Below, piece after piece: positions 45,001-53,515 of a stretch of 64,000 bases of DNA. Origin of the DNA: an uncultured Desulfobacter sp. (GTDB lineage Bacteria > Desulfobacterota > Desulfobacteria > Desulfobacterales > Desulfobacteraceae); NCBI RefSeq assembly GCF_963677125.1, contig NZ_OY781882.1:3914501-3978500 (forward strand). The letters are read 5' to 3'. The notes beneath the pieces are model-generated. The model was not told the origin of the DNA. It made no database searches and worked only from the letters and a program-made list of their open reading frames with translations. How positions within the stretch are numbered: the stretch's first letter is position 1; the number at the start of each line of letters is the position of its first letter. The position numbers were made by a program, and so were the translations under genes.

Positions 45001-46956
45001 CTGTGGAAATGGATTTTTGGGATGACACTTGTCTCGGGTACCATCCTGGGCATTATTCTTTTTTCCAACAATAAACTTAAAAAGGCCGAAGTCTCTTTGA
45101 GAGAGAGTCACAAAGATTTGGCCCTGGCCGTAGCCGTGGCCAAAGAGGAAAAGCAAAAAGCGTTGGCGGCAGACCAGGCAAAAAGTCAATTTTTGGCCAA
45201 TATGAGCCATGAAATCCGGACGCCTATGAATGCCATCATCGGCATGACCCATCTGATCATGCAAACCCCGCTTGACACAAAGCAGACAGATTACGTCAGT
45301 AAGATTGATACATCTGCCAAATCCCTGCTGAACCTGATCAACGATATTTTGGATTTCTCAAAAATTGAAGCCGGCAAGATGGACATGGAAATCGTGTTGT
45401 TCCGCCTGGATGAAACCATGGAAAAACTTGCCGACCTGATTACTGTCAAAGCCGCTGGTAAAAAAAATATTGAGGTCCAGTTCAAGGTGGACCCCCAAAT
45501 TCCAAACACCCTGAAAGGTGACCCCCTAAGATTGAACCAGGTTTTGGTCAACCTTGGCAACAATGCAGTGAAATTCACGGATAAAGGCCACATCATCGTG
45601 TCGGTGGATCTGCTTGAAAGACAAAAGGATCAGGGGCTCTTAAGGTTCTGCGTTACGGACAGCGGCATCGGTATGACACCGGAACAGCAGAAAAAACTGT
45701 TCAAAGTATTCAGCCAGGCAGATTCCTCAACAACCCGTAAATACGGCGGCACAGGATTGGGTCTTGTCATTTCAAAACGGATTGTCGAGATGATGGGCGG
45801 AGAAATCTTTCTTGAGAGTACGGCCGGGAAAGGCAGTACCTTCTCTTTTACCTTACCCATAGAATTTGGCCCCAAAGAGGCGCCCAAACAAAAGCGTGAA
45901 GAACAAACGATTTCCAGAGCGATTCTGGGGGCCAAAATTCTGCTGGCAGAGGACCACGAAATCAACCAGCAGGTTGCAAAGGAAATTCTGGAAAGCGCCG
46001 GCTTTTTCGTCCGGATGGCGAATAACGGAGAAGAAGCCCTTTCCATGGCCTTATCCCAGGATTTTGACCTGGTTCTCATGGACCTTCAAATGCCGGTGAT
46101 GGACGGGTACCAGGCGACCCGGGAAATACGACGCCACAAAACCAGCGAAAACCTGCCCATTGTGGCCATGACAGCCTCTGCCATGCCCAGGGACCGGGCA
46201 AAGGCCATGGCTGCGGGCATGAATTCCCACGTAAGTAAGCCCATTGATCTAAAAGAGCTGTTCCAAACCCTTGCCCAGTGGATTAAACCTGGAGACAGGC
46301 CTTTCCCAAAGGGCTTTAACGAAAAACCGGACAAAGAGAGCACGATAGCTGATGTTCCGGGAATATCTGTACGGCATGCCCTTTCCCGTCTGGATAAAAA
46401 CGAGGAACTCTACCTGGATCTGCTGGAAAAATTCAAACAAAATTATGCCTATGCGGACCGGGAGTTAAAGGATCTCATCGAAAATGGGCAGGATGCAGAT
46501 GCCCGGCGGCTGGCCCATTCAATAAAAGGTGTGGCCGGCAATGTCGGTATGACAGACCTTCAGGCGGCAGCAGCCGACCTGGAAGCGGCTTTTTGTGACA
46601 AAAGGTCGTCTGAATACGACAATCTGATGACACGGTTTTCCCAGAGCTTACCCCTTGTGTTGTCTTCGGTGGATCAACTGACCAGCGCCATTGTCAAAAA
46701 GGCCCCATTGCCGGCAAATGGGCAAATCAAGTCCAAAAAAGAATTGGCCCGGATGTTGGTTGACCTTGCGCCATTTGTAAAAAAACGGGAAGCCAAACCG
46801 GCAAAAGAAAGAATCAAAAAAATGGCGCTCCTGGCATGGCCAAATCATATGGAGTCTGATATAGCACAGTTAGATCATCTAATTTCCAGATACCAATTCA
46901 AACCGGCTGAAGCACTCCTTGAAAAGGTCATGGTGACGCTGGAAGACATAGGATAA
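42046..46956 (+). CDS. Hybrid sensor histidine kinase with four SBP_bac_3 domains, REC and HPt (BvgS-like)
   Basis: The 1636-residue protein has a signal/anchor segment (about 5-28) and four tandem periplasmic amino-acid-binding-type domains (about 35-260, 265-485, 508-735 and 750-975). A membrane helix (about 985-1010) follows. Then come HisKA with His1055 in SHEIRTP, HATPase (LVNLGNNAVKF, GTGLGLVISK), a receiver with Asp1346 in VLMDLQMPVMDG, and HPt with His1491 in AHSIKGVAGN. BvgS has two such sensor domains; four is unusual. The kinase would sense periplasmic ligands and relay phosphate internally. The next gene, an HD-GYP regulator, starts 3 bases later, making it the likely output. Confidence 0.95.
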   Translation: MLSNRYMIGLKYILIILFVSISTASGVTTCLAGTPPKQITVAVGTDSTPYYFLNQENHPAGLVVDIWKLWADRTGIKVVFKPVPFYQTLTSVQNGDADVHAGCFFSKKRSQTLDFITPVVMVRTHFFVKKNILGVNRLEDLRGFRIGIIKGDAAIDYLKQKLPDATLAVYPDNLTLFNAVKSGDILAFVKDTNIALAMLKQKGIMNQFRYFDQEPLYEADWLCAVRRGNKVLAEIVRKGMQEIPQADKAAVFRKWTGRSQDLATDALTIACINEYPPMSMISAAGHPSGMLVDVWRLWAAKTGRKINFKFFSPGDALKAVEDGRADIHSGLSRSNERETTIAFSHPFYRMESGFFYKLGPNAPKTLAELQGKIVGTDAGTTPLKHLQVKNRVFLVQPTDHDLLQEASQGVFDVFFAELPYVSAQLERRGEQGSYDLLSQGKMTRPIHAGVAKKNTTLLKTVNKGFAAISDVEVADIEARWIKDPSLRQFGNNPMTNILTPEEKAWLKSHQVVPLLGDAGLPPISFADPTGRYKGVAADYINLIGRRLGIRFEVITDYTWSQMMNMIKTGKANGITCIVKEKDREQWLSFTEPYFVSPYVIVTKKQMPAISGVENLAGKTLAIEEGFFLQSRLKKQYPKVVVKPFENTVKALENVADGSSDAYAGNLMVIKYLLNKKDIDTLKIAAPAPWPESRLCLGLRKDWPLLISSINKAIENISQESHRLINLHWMEDLEDADHETMLLLTHDEKEWLRSHPAVRLGIDPAWPPFEFYSQEHGYSGLAAEYINKIENQLNISLQPQIGLTWQQAIDKGRQKKIDLFPCIAPSPKRAQFLNFTNPYLTFPMVIAAETNFPFISGLEELEGNTIAVAQGYISHEILQKDFPTLKLSPVESVAEGLKRLSQNRADVFVGNLASITYSSKQIGLTNIKISAVTPYNFELSMGVRKDWHQLVSILNKILTNMPESEKNKIRDDWVRMQFEHQTNWTLLWKWIFGMTLVSGTILGIILFSNNKLKKAEVSLRESHKDLALAVAVAKEEKQKALAADQAKSQFLANMSHEIRTPMNAIIGMTHLIMQTPLDTKQTDYVSKIDTSAKSLLNLINDILDFSKIEAGKMDMEIVLFRLDETMEKLADLITVKAAGKKNIEVQFKVDPQIPNTLKGDPLRLNQVLVNLGNNAVKFTDKGHIIVSVDLLERQKDQGLLRFCVTDSGIGMTPEQQKKLFKVFSQADSSTTRKYGGTGLGLVISKRIVEMMGGEIFLESTAGKGSTFSFTLPIEFGPKEAPKQKREEQTISRAILGAKILLAEDHEINQQVAKEILESAGFFVRMANNGEEALSMALSQDFDLVLMDLQMPVMDGYQATREIRRHKTSENLPIVAMTASAMPRDRAKAMAAGMNSHVSKPIDLKELFQTLAQWIKPGDRPFPKGFNEKPDKESTIADVPGISVRHALSRLDKNEELYLDLLEKFKQNYAYADRELKDLIENGQDADARRLAHSIKGVAGNVGMTDLQAAAADLEAAFCDKRSSEYDNLMTRFSQSLPLVLSSVDQLTSAIVKKAPLPANGQIKSKKELARMLVDLAPFVKKREAKPAKERIKKMALLAWPNHMESDIAQLDHLISRYQFKPAEALLEKVMVTLEDIG

Positions 46957-46959
46957 ATT

Positions 46960-48051
46960 ATGACCGACTTATCTCAGATGCGCGTTCTTGTTGTAGATGA
47001 TGTGGAAACCAATGTGGATATTCTCGTGGAGGCCCTTGGCGATGATTACCGGGTCAGTGTGGCTATGGACGGGGAATCAGCCCTGGAAATTATCGAAGAA
47101 GATCCTCCGGATATTATTCTTATGGATATCATGATGCCCGGCATAGATGGTTACCAAGTGTGTGAAAGGCTTAAGTCCAAAACCGCGACCCGGGATATCC
47201 CTGTGGTGTTTTTGACGGCCTTGTCCGAAGAAGACAATGAGGCCAAGGGCCTTGCTTTGGGCGCAGTGGATTATATTACAAAGCCATTCAGGGCTGCAAT
47301 CGTTAAAGCCCGGGTTAAAAATCATCTGGAATTGAAACAGCACAAGGACCATTTGGAGAACCTGGTCGAGAAAAGAACCCGGGAAGTATTTTTAACTCAG
47401 GAAATCAGCATGGAATGTATCGGCACCCTGGCTGAATTTCGAGATCCTGAGACCGGCGGGCATATCAAGCGCACCCAGCATTACATCAAAGCGCTTGCAG
47501 ACGAACTTAAAACGCTGCCCCAATTTAGGGAAATATTAAATGAAGAGACCATTGACCTAATTTATAAATGTGCACCGTTGCATGATATCGGTAAAGTTGC
47601 CATTCCTGATGCCATCCTTAAAAAACCGGGTAAACTGACCAAAGAAGAGTTCGATATGATGAAAACCCATACCATACATGGATATGAGGTGTTACTATCC
47701 GCCAAAACCCGTCTGGACGCAGGCAATTATCTGAAATGCGCCGGCACCATTGCTTTGACTCACCATGAAAAATGGGACGGTTCCGGTTATCCACGGGGAA
47801 TTTCAGGAGATAATATCCCTGTGGAAGGGCGTTTGATGGCCATCTCAGACGTTTATGATGCGCTAGTATCCAAACGGGTATATAAACCGCCTTTTCCACA
47901 TTCACAAGCCATGACCATTATTCTTGAGGGAAAGGGAAAACATTTTGACCCTGATATGGTAGACGTGTTTAAGCGCCATGCCGAAACGTTCAGGGCCATT
48001 GCCATAGAATTTGCAGACCATGATGATGAAATTAAAACGTTGCAGTGTTAA
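46960..48051 (+). CDS. Response regulator with HD-GYP phosphodiesterase domain
   Basis: The 363-residue protein has a receiver domain (about 5-120) with the phosphoacceptor Asp56 in ILMDIMMPG and the conserved Lys in ITKPF. A short linker leads to an HD-GYP domain (about 150-350): HIKRTQHY, PLHDIGKVAIPD with His208/Asp209, and HHEKWDGSGYP. HD-GYP proteins hydrolyse cyclic di-GMP, so the kinase upstream probably lowers c-di-GMP in response to its ligand. It is the middle gene of a three-gene signalling operon. Confidence 0.94.
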   Translation: MTDLSQMRVLVVDDVETNVDILVEALGDDYRVSVAMDGESALEIIEEDPPDIILMDIMMPGIDGYQVCERLKSKTATRDIPVVFLTALSEEDNEAKGLALGAVDYITKPFRAAIVKARVKNHLELKQHKDHLENLVEKRTREVFLTQEISMECIGTLAEFRDPETGGHIKRTQHYIKALADELKTLPQFREILNEETIDLIYKCAPLHDIGKVAIPDAILKKPGKLTKEEFDMMKTHTIHGYEVLLSAKTRLDAGNYLKCAGTIALTHHEKWDGSGYPRGISGDNIPVEGRLMAISDVYDALVSKRVYKPPFPHSQAMTIILEGKGKHFDPDMVDVFKRHAETFRAIAIEFADHDDEIKTLQC

Positions 48052-48071
48052 AAAATAAATTCAAAGGAAAA

Positions 48072-49199
48072 ATGATGGCACCGGGACAAACAGCCATACA
48101 TAAACAGTCGGTGATGGTGGTTGAAGACTGTGAACCTGATATTGACGCACTGGTGGCGTGTTTGAGCGGTAACTACCGGGTCCGGGTCGCAACGGACGGC
48201 GCCGGCGCCCTTAAATGTATCCGGGAGGATGTGCCTGATATCGTGCTGCTGGACATCCTGATGCCGGGCATGGACGGTTTTGAAGTTTGCCGGCAAATCA
48301 AAGAAGATCCTGAATTACAGAACGTATTGATCATATTTGTTACCAGTTTAACAGAAGCTGTGGATGAAACCAAGGGGCTCGAGATGGGCGCTGTGGACTA
48401 TATTACAAAACCCTTTAACTTTGCCGTCATCCGCGCCAAGGTAAAAACCCACCTGGAGCTGGCCCTGGCCAGAAAGGAACTGGCATACCAAAACCGAATT
48501 CTTAAAGAAAATATCGAATTACGGGAACAGGTTGAGCAGATTTACCGCCATGATCTCAAGACTCCGATCCAGGTGGTATTGGGGGCCGCACAGATCATGA
48601 TGCACTCTGACCCCCTGGATAAACCCACCTGGCAAAATATAGTGCAGGAGCAGATGAATGCCTGTTATACCATGGTTGATATACTTAACCGAACCATGGT
48701 GCTGTATAAAATGGAACAGGATACCTGTCCGGTTCATATGACCAAGGTGGATATCATGCCTGTTTTTGACCGCATCGGTGTGGCCTTTGACAGAAGAATG
48801 GCAAAAAGGCAGATCCGGTTGAACATATCAATCAACGAAGATTCTGCTGATGCAGGCAGGCCTTTTATGATTTTATGCGATGAATTGCTTTTTTACATCA
48901 TGATCAACAATCTGTTCTCCAATGCCCTGGAGGCCTCCCCGGATGGCGGAATCATTGCCATCCGAATCATTGGCCCCAAACAGGGCTATATTAAGATCGA
49001 AATAGAAAACCAGGGACTTATCCCGGAGCCTATCCGTGATAAATTCTTTGATAAATTTGTTACTTACGGAAAAGCCCAGGGTACAGGTATCGGAACGTAT
49101 TCGGCAATGCTTACGGCACGCCTGCATGGTGGAAGCATTAACTTCTCTTTGTCCGAGCAGGCCGGTACCACCACGATATCTGTGCGCTTACCCCAGTAA
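48072..49199 (+). CDS. Response regulator-histidine kinase fusion
   Basis: A protein of about 375 residues with a receiver domain (VMVVEDCEPD, IVLLDILMPGMDG, ITKPF) followed by a histidine kinase transmitter. His160 is in YRHDLKTPIQVV, the N box is NNLFSNALEAS and GTGIGTYSAML is the G box. It lacks membrane segments, so it is a cytoplasmic relay. The AAAGGA site favours the ATG at 48072 (or 48075) rather than the GTG at 48045, which overlaps the HD-GYP gene. It may receive phosphate from the hybrid kinase and pass it on. The IS element lies 27 bases after the stop. Confidence 0.9.
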   Translation: MMAPGQTAIHKQSVMVVEDCEPDIDALVACLSGNYRVRVATDGAGALKCIREDVPDIVLLDILMPGMDGFEVCRQIKEDPELQNVLIIFVTSLTEAVDETKGLEMGAVDYITKPFNFAVIRAKVKTHLELALARKELAYQNRILKENIELREQVEQIYRHDLKTPIQVVLGAAQIMMHSDPLDKPTWQNIVQEQMNACYTMVDILNRTMVLYKMEQDTCPVHMTKVDIMPVFDRIGVAFDRRMAKRQIRLNISINEDSADAGRPFMILCDELLFYIMINNLFSNALEASPDGGIIAIRIIGPKQGYIKIEIENQGLIPEPIRDKFFDKFVTYGKAQGTGIGTYSAMLTARLHGGSINFSLSEQAGTTTISVRLPQ

Positions 49200-49226
49200 A
49201 GGAAATGCCGGCCCCCTGTCAATCTC

Positions 49227-50567
49227 CAGGGCTATCGCATGTAAAAAAATGGCAGGCATTCTGTGGGTTTTAGGAAAAAAGTTAGCATTTCATAACATAC
49301 ATGACGTAACTATTTGATTTTAAAAGGAATATTTTTCGCTAGATTTTTCGTTTAATTTGTAGTACCCATTGGCAACAAAAACAAGGAGTTGCCAATGGGT
49401 AAAAACAACATAAATAAATACTTTGAGACGATTGAAGATCATAGGCACCACAACAAGCTCCATAAATTAATTGATGTGATTATTATTGCAATATGTGGCG
49501 TTGTCGCAGGGGCCGATACCTACGAACAAATTGAAAATTTTGGAAAAAAGCGAAAGAGATGGCTTTCAAAATTCCTGGAATTGCCATATGGGATCCCATC
49601 ACATGATACCTTTGACCGAATTTTTGAAAGGATGAACCCACAAGAATTTCAAAATAGTTTCAAAAACTGGATTGCCTCTGTAGCCAAACAAACCAAAGGC
49701 CAGGTTGTGGCGATAGACGGAAAAACCCTGAGACGCTCTCATAACAGATCTGAGGATAAAAAAGCCATCCATATGATTAGTGCCTGGGCAACTGCAAATC
49801 AGGTAGTTCTCGGGCAACTAAAAACGGAAGAAAAATCCAATGAAATAACCGCCATTCCCTATCTTTTAAAGTTGCTTGATCTATCCGGTTGCATAGTCAC
49901 CATTGATGCCATGGGGACACAGAAAAAAATTGCGGAAACCATAATTGACAGTAATTGTGACTACATTCTGGCATTAAAAGAAAACCACAAGACCCTTTAT
50001 GAAAATACAGTCCGTTTTTTTGACCACATGAACAATATGAAAGAAGAGGGATACTGTTTCGATGAATATGAAACAGTAGATGGTGGGCATGGACGCATTG
50101 AGACCCGTAGGAATGTCATAACCCGTGATATTGATTGGCTTGATGACAAAGAAAATTGGCCTGGTTTAAAATCTTTGGGGATGGTTGAAAGCACCCGGAA
50201 TGTTAACGGGGAAGTAAGTTGTGACAGGCGTTATTATATATCCAGTCTTGATTGTACTGCGCAGGTATTTGGAACTTCTGTCAGAAGTCATTGGGGAATT
50301 GAGAATTCACTTCACTGGGTATTGGATATCGCTTTCCGGGAAGATGAGAGCAGGATACGGAAAGGATTCGGGCCGGAGAACTTTGCGGCAATTCGGCATA
50401 TTGCCTTAAATCTGCTTAAAGAAAATAAAAGTTTTAAAGGGAGCATCAAGTCAAAAAGATTGAATGCGGCAATGGATACACAGTATTTGGAGGACGTGAT
50501 GTTTGCATGACTGGTAGATAACGCCAGGATCATAGGCCACTTAGAATTTTTACATGCGTTAGCCCTG
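49227..50567 (+). mobile_element. ISAs1-family insertion sequence, intact, 1341 bp
   Basis: The left end CAGGGCTATCGCATGTAAAAA (49227-49247) and the right end (50547-50567) form imperfect inverted repeats of about 20 bp. The ten bases TGTCAATCTC directly precede the left end (49217-49226) and directly follow the right end (50568-50577), a perfect target duplication. One full transposase gene lies inside. The intact duplication and open frame indicate recent insertion between the signalling operon and the LarA-like gene. Confidence 0.95.
49395..50510 (+). CDS. ISAs1-family DDE transposase (H-repeat-associated type)
   Basis: The 371-residue transposase has an N-terminal DDE_Tnp_1-associated domain (YFETIEDHRHHNKLHKLIDV) and a DDE catalytic core. 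Likely acidic residues are in VVAIDGKTLRRS, CIVTIDAMGTQKKIA and the C-terminal SHWGIENSLHWVLDIAFREDE. It has the length and motifs of ISAs1 members. AAGGAG lies 7 bases before the ATG at 49395; a TTG at 49389 is less likely. Base composition and codon use are more AT-rich than the flanking genes, as expected for an imported element. Confidence 0.95.
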   Translation: MGKNNINKYFETIEDHRHHNKLHKLIDVIIIAICGVVAGADTYEQIENFGKKRKRWLSKFLELPYGIPSHDTFDRIFERMNPQEFQNSFKNWIASVAKQTKGQVVAIDGKTLRRSHNRSEDKKAIHMISAWATANQVVLGQLKTEEKSNEITAIPYLLKLLDLSGCIVTIDAMGTQKKIAETIIDSNCDYILALKENHKTLYENTVRFFDHMNNMKEEGYCFDEYETVDGGHGRIETRRNVITRDIDWLDDKENWPGLKSLGMVESTRNVNGEVSCDRRYYISSLDCTAQVFGTSVRSHWGIENSLHWVLDIAFREDESRIRKGFGPENFAAIRHIALNLLKENKSFKGSIKSKRLNAAMDTQYLEDVMFA

Positions 50568-50590
50568 TGTCAATCTCCTTTCTTTTTGCT

Positions 50591-50681
50591 TGAAAGCCAT
50601 ATATTCTCTCAAACTACGCTAATATTTTTTTGTGATGTGATCCTGGGTGTTCATAGACCAGGTCATCCCATGGCTGCTATT
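50591..50681 (+). repeat. Dispersed hairpin repeat R1, copy D
   Basis: Contains TGATCCTGGGTGTTCATAGA followed by a matching CCAGGTCATCCCATGGCTG, giving a CTGG/CCAG and GAT/ATC hairpin. It ends 14 bases before the LarA-like start codon, a position similar to copy C before the zinc-ribbon gene. The IS right end lies just upstream, but the repeat is outside the target duplication and so older than the insertion. Confidence 0.7.
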
Positions 50682-50694
50682 AGAAAGTGAAAAA

Positions 50695-51984
50695 ATGCGA
50701 TACCCAGGTTACCTTGAAAAAAAATTTAATTTCCCCAATTTTTACCGGGTAAAACTGACGTTGCCGTCCATGGCACTGCCGGACCCGGCAAAGGATCTGA
50801 AAGCACAACTGGACCAGGCTCTGGAACACTCAACCATTGAACCCGGCCATACCGTGGCTGTTGGCGTGGGCAGCCGGGGCATCAATAAAATTGCGACGCT
50901 TGTGGCACAAATTTGTCAAAGCATCAAAGATAAAGGCGCTCACCCTGTAATCATCCCAGCCATGGGCAGTCACGGCAGCGCCACCCCGAAAGGCCAGGAA
51001 AAAACCCTCGCAAAATTAGGCGTTACACCTGACGTCTGCCAGACAGCGATTGTCTCACAAATGGATGCGGTTCAAGTGGGAAGCGTGTTTGACAACGTGC
51101 CTGTCTATTTTTCAAAAAAAGCTATGGAAGCGGATCACAGCATCTGCATTAACCGCATCAAGCCCCATACCAAATTCAAAGGAGATGTGGAAAGCGGGCT
51201 TTACAAGATGCTTGTGGTGGGTATGGGTAAACACAAAGGCGCTTTAACCTATCATAATTTTGCCCTGAAATACGGATTTCACAAGCTTCTCACAGCCATG
51301 GGCGACACTATTATCGAACACACCAATTTGTGTTTGGGTATTGGTGTGGTGGAAGACGCCTATGACCGGCTCATGAAAATCGAGGTAATACCGGCGGCCC
51401 AGATCAGCACCAGGGAACCGGACCTGCTATCCCTGGCCAAAACCAACTTCCCGGCTTTGCCCTATAAAACTTTGGACCTGCTGGTGATCCGGCAAATCGG
51501 CAAGGAGATCAGCGGGTCAGGTATGGATCCCAATGTCACCGGCAGAACCTGTGATTTAATGGAAGACGATTTTTCCCAAAGCCTTGACGCCAAACGCCTG
51601 GTGATTCTGGCCCTGTCCGCAAACACGGCAGGCAATGCCATCGGATTAGGCAATGCGGACATCATCACCGAAAAAGTATTTGCAGGTATGGATTACCAGG
51701 CCACCATCATGAATGCCCTGACAGCCATGTCCCTGAAAAAAGCATCTATTCCGGTCCGGCTGCCCAGTGAGGAAAAAGCGATACAGGCAGGATTCCAGAC
51801 CATTGGTCCGGTGCTTCCTGAAAAGGTCCGGGCAGTGATTATCAAGGACACCATGCATACGACCGATTTTCTTGTCAGCCAAGCCCTGGTCGACGAAACC
51901 GAAAAACTGCCTTACCTTAAAGAGATGACGCCCTGCCGAATCGCATTCTCTTCTTTCGGAGATCTGATTGCTCCCGATTCCTAA
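50695..51984 (+). CDS. LarA-like (DUF2088) nickel-pincer-cofactor isomerase family protein
   Basis: The 429-residue protein is of the lactate racemase (LarA) superfamily. Conserved stretches are VAVGVGSRGINK, PAMGSHGSATPKGQ, INRIKPHTKFKGDVESGLYK and MGKHKGALTYH, which include the His and Lys positions expected for nickel-pincer cofactor binding. Substrates across the family range over many alpha-hydroxy acids, so lactate is not assured. The ATG at 50695 starts the fold; an in-frame extension to 50647 is translated from repeat R1 and was rejected. The ribosome site is weak. No larB, larC or larE lies in this window. Confidence 0.85.
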   Translation: MRYPGYLEKKFNFPNFYRVKLTLPSMALPDPAKDLKAQLDQALEHSTIEPGHTVAVGVGSRGINKIATLVAQICQSIKDKGAHPVIIPAMGSHGSATPKGQEKTLAKLGVTPDVCQTAIVSQMDAVQVGSVFDNVPVYFSKKAMEADHSICINRIKPHTKFKGDVESGLYKMLVVGMGKHKGALTYHNFALKYGFHKLLTAMGDTIIEHTNLCLGIGVVEDAYDRLMKIEVIPAAQISTREPDLLSLAKTNFPALPYKTLDLLVIRQIGKEISGSGMDPNVTGRTCDLMEDDFSQSLDAKRLVILALSANTAGNAIGLGNADIITEKVFAGMDYQATIMNALTAMSLKKASIPVRLPSEEKAIQAGFQTIGPVLPEKVRAVIIKDTMHTTDFLVSQALVDETEKLPYLKEMTPCRIAFSSFGDLIAPDS

Positions 51985-52016
51985 ATGTTTATAAAATCCA
52001 CCCTGTTCCCTTTTTT

Positions 52017-52466
52017 CTATCTCTTTTTGCTGATTTTCATGGTTATTGAAGCTGTAAAAACGACTTGCTGATCAGTGTCATAAACAATCACCGGAACCTC
52101 AACTTCACCTTCACCTTCTTCATCTAATTTAATATTGCGTCCATCAGAGACAGCTCTTAGATCGGTTTTTGCTTTAGCCAAGTATTTTACCGACATGGCT
52201 TTTGGTATCCATCTTAATTCTTCGGAAATAGAGACTTCTATCATTGTCCCGGCGACTAATTCTGCGGCATTGCACATAGCGATCGCATGAACACTGCCTA
52301 AATGATTCTGCACTTCTCTGGTATTTGGGAAAAATGCTTCAGCATAATAAGGCCTAACTTCATTGAAGATCGGATTTATTGTTTTAAAATATGGCGCATA
52401 TTCCGTTACAATCTGTGTAAACGCTTCATTTCCTAACGTTTTGTAAAGTTCCAAGACTTCGTTCAT
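52017..52466 (-). CDS. DUF4442 hotdog-fold protein
   Basis: The 149-residue hotdog-fold (PaaI thioesterase superfamily) protein of the DUF4442 group has HLGSVHAIAMCNAAELVAG (near 53), then LRWIPKAMSVKYLAKAKTD. Family members probably act on acyl-CoA or acyl-carrier thioesters, without a proven substrate. AAGGG lies 6 bases before the ATG at 52466, which decides the start over the in-frame codon at 52481. It stands alone on the minus strand, convergent with the LarA-like gene. Confidence 0.85.
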   Translation of the reverse strand: MNEVLELYKTLGNEAFTQIVTEYAPYFKTINPIFNEVRPYYAEAFFPNTREVQNHLGSVHAIAMCNAAELVAGTMIEVSISEELRWIPKAMSVKYLAKAKTDLRAVSDGRNIKLDEEGEGEVEVPVIVYDTDQQVVFTASITMKISKKR

Positions 52467-53152
52467 CGTAAACCCTTTCAATGTTTCGGCTGATATTCAT
52501 TTGTATCGCGGTGTTCTCCCCAAACAATGATTTCCGCCAACCCGCAGGCTTCAGCTTCAAAAACTGTATTGTTTGAATCTGAAAAGCCACTGAATATATT
52601 AAAAGTACCAAATGTTCAAACCGTCCCGAGACTATCCGTCTAAGATTAATGATGATTCCTTTGTTTTCGAACGTCGTAAATAACCGACGCAGGAAGGAGC
52701 ACAACGACTGAGTGCGTCCGGGGTAATTTGCTTTGTTATGTGTTTTTACACAACTGAAATATATATGTTGATATCGGTTTGATTTTTGTAATACTCAAAA
52801 TCTGTTTTGTAAGCTCTTTTATATTCTGATTCTTTACTGTCAAAGTAACTCCATACTTTCTCCATACTCAATTATCCGGGCAACAACCCTGGTCGGACGT
52901 TTGCTTGGCGCAGAGGCTCAACCCACTGATTATCAATTCTATTTTCCCTGATAACTTGTGATAAATTAAAATATCAGGTAAAAAAATCATTGCGTAATTT
53001 TGCAGTTAGGAAACAGAAAATGTCAATCCGAAAAGAAAAATGGATCAAGTCCATGAGGTAATGGGGCTTAAACACGACATCATCCATGCCTAACGGACTG
53101 ATTTAGACTGGATAAAACGGTTCATCAGGTTTCATAATATGAAAAACAATAA
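52467..53152. other. AT-rich gene-free stretch with one attC-like hairpin
   Basis: No convincing gene on either strand; only short broken frames. At 52678-52729 a 14-bp stem with one mismatch and one bulge (GACGCA/TGCGTC core, AAATAACC facing GGTAATTT) is flanked by AAC at 52670-52672 and GTT at 52735-52737. That layout recalls an integron attC site. Base composition is clearly lower in GC than around it. Confidence 0.45.
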
Positions 53153-53515
53153 AACGGAGATACAAGGAAGGCTGGCATTGTATACAACGCCCTGTTCGCA
53201 CTTATCGAGGAACCGGAACTCTCCGACTTTTATCTGCCCTATCCTGATCTTGACTGGCGGGAAGAGCGGGCGCGCCATGCCCGATGTGTATATGATAACT
53301 CCGATGGAAAGCAGAGGGTTGCGGCCTTTGCAGATGCCATGAACCGAGAGGCCTCATACCGGCATAACAGGATGGAGAATAATGCAGGCTATCCCATGCT
53401 TTCTGATGTAATGGACACCAGGCAGGAAAAAATGGCAGACCTTGAGTCGTTTTATCCGGAATGGCAGTCCCTGCTGGAAAAAAAAGGACTTGAGGGCAGG
53501 CCGTCAATCTGGTGA
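53153..53515 (+). pseudogene. Remnant of a gene of unknown function
   Basis: An open frame runs from just after a TAA at 53150 to TGA at 53513, coding NALFALIEEPELSDFYLPYP and on to GLEGRPSIW. It has coding character (acidic, with aromatic clusters) but no start codon before an internal ATG at 53339, which would give only 58 residues. A short ATG-started frame upstream (53139) would join it through a frameshift. I take it as a 5'-damaged gene. Its stop overlaps the GTG of the next small gene, so the original was probably in one operon with it and apbE. Confidence 0.5.

Noticed and set aside
50647..50694. 16-codon N-terminal extension of the LarA-like protein
   Set aside because: It is translated from repeat R1 copy D and is followed by an ATG at the start of the conserved fold.
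50591..50694. Repeat R1 as a classical riboswitch
   Set aside because: Copies lie in different relations to genes (two upstream of plus-strand genes, two antisense or upstream of minus-strand genes), and no known aptamer consensus was recognised. A dispersed repeat explains this better.
52426..52704. 92-aa minus-strand frame overlapping the DUF4442 gene
   Set aside because: No ribosome site, no family motifs, and it overlaps a well-supported gene in another frame.
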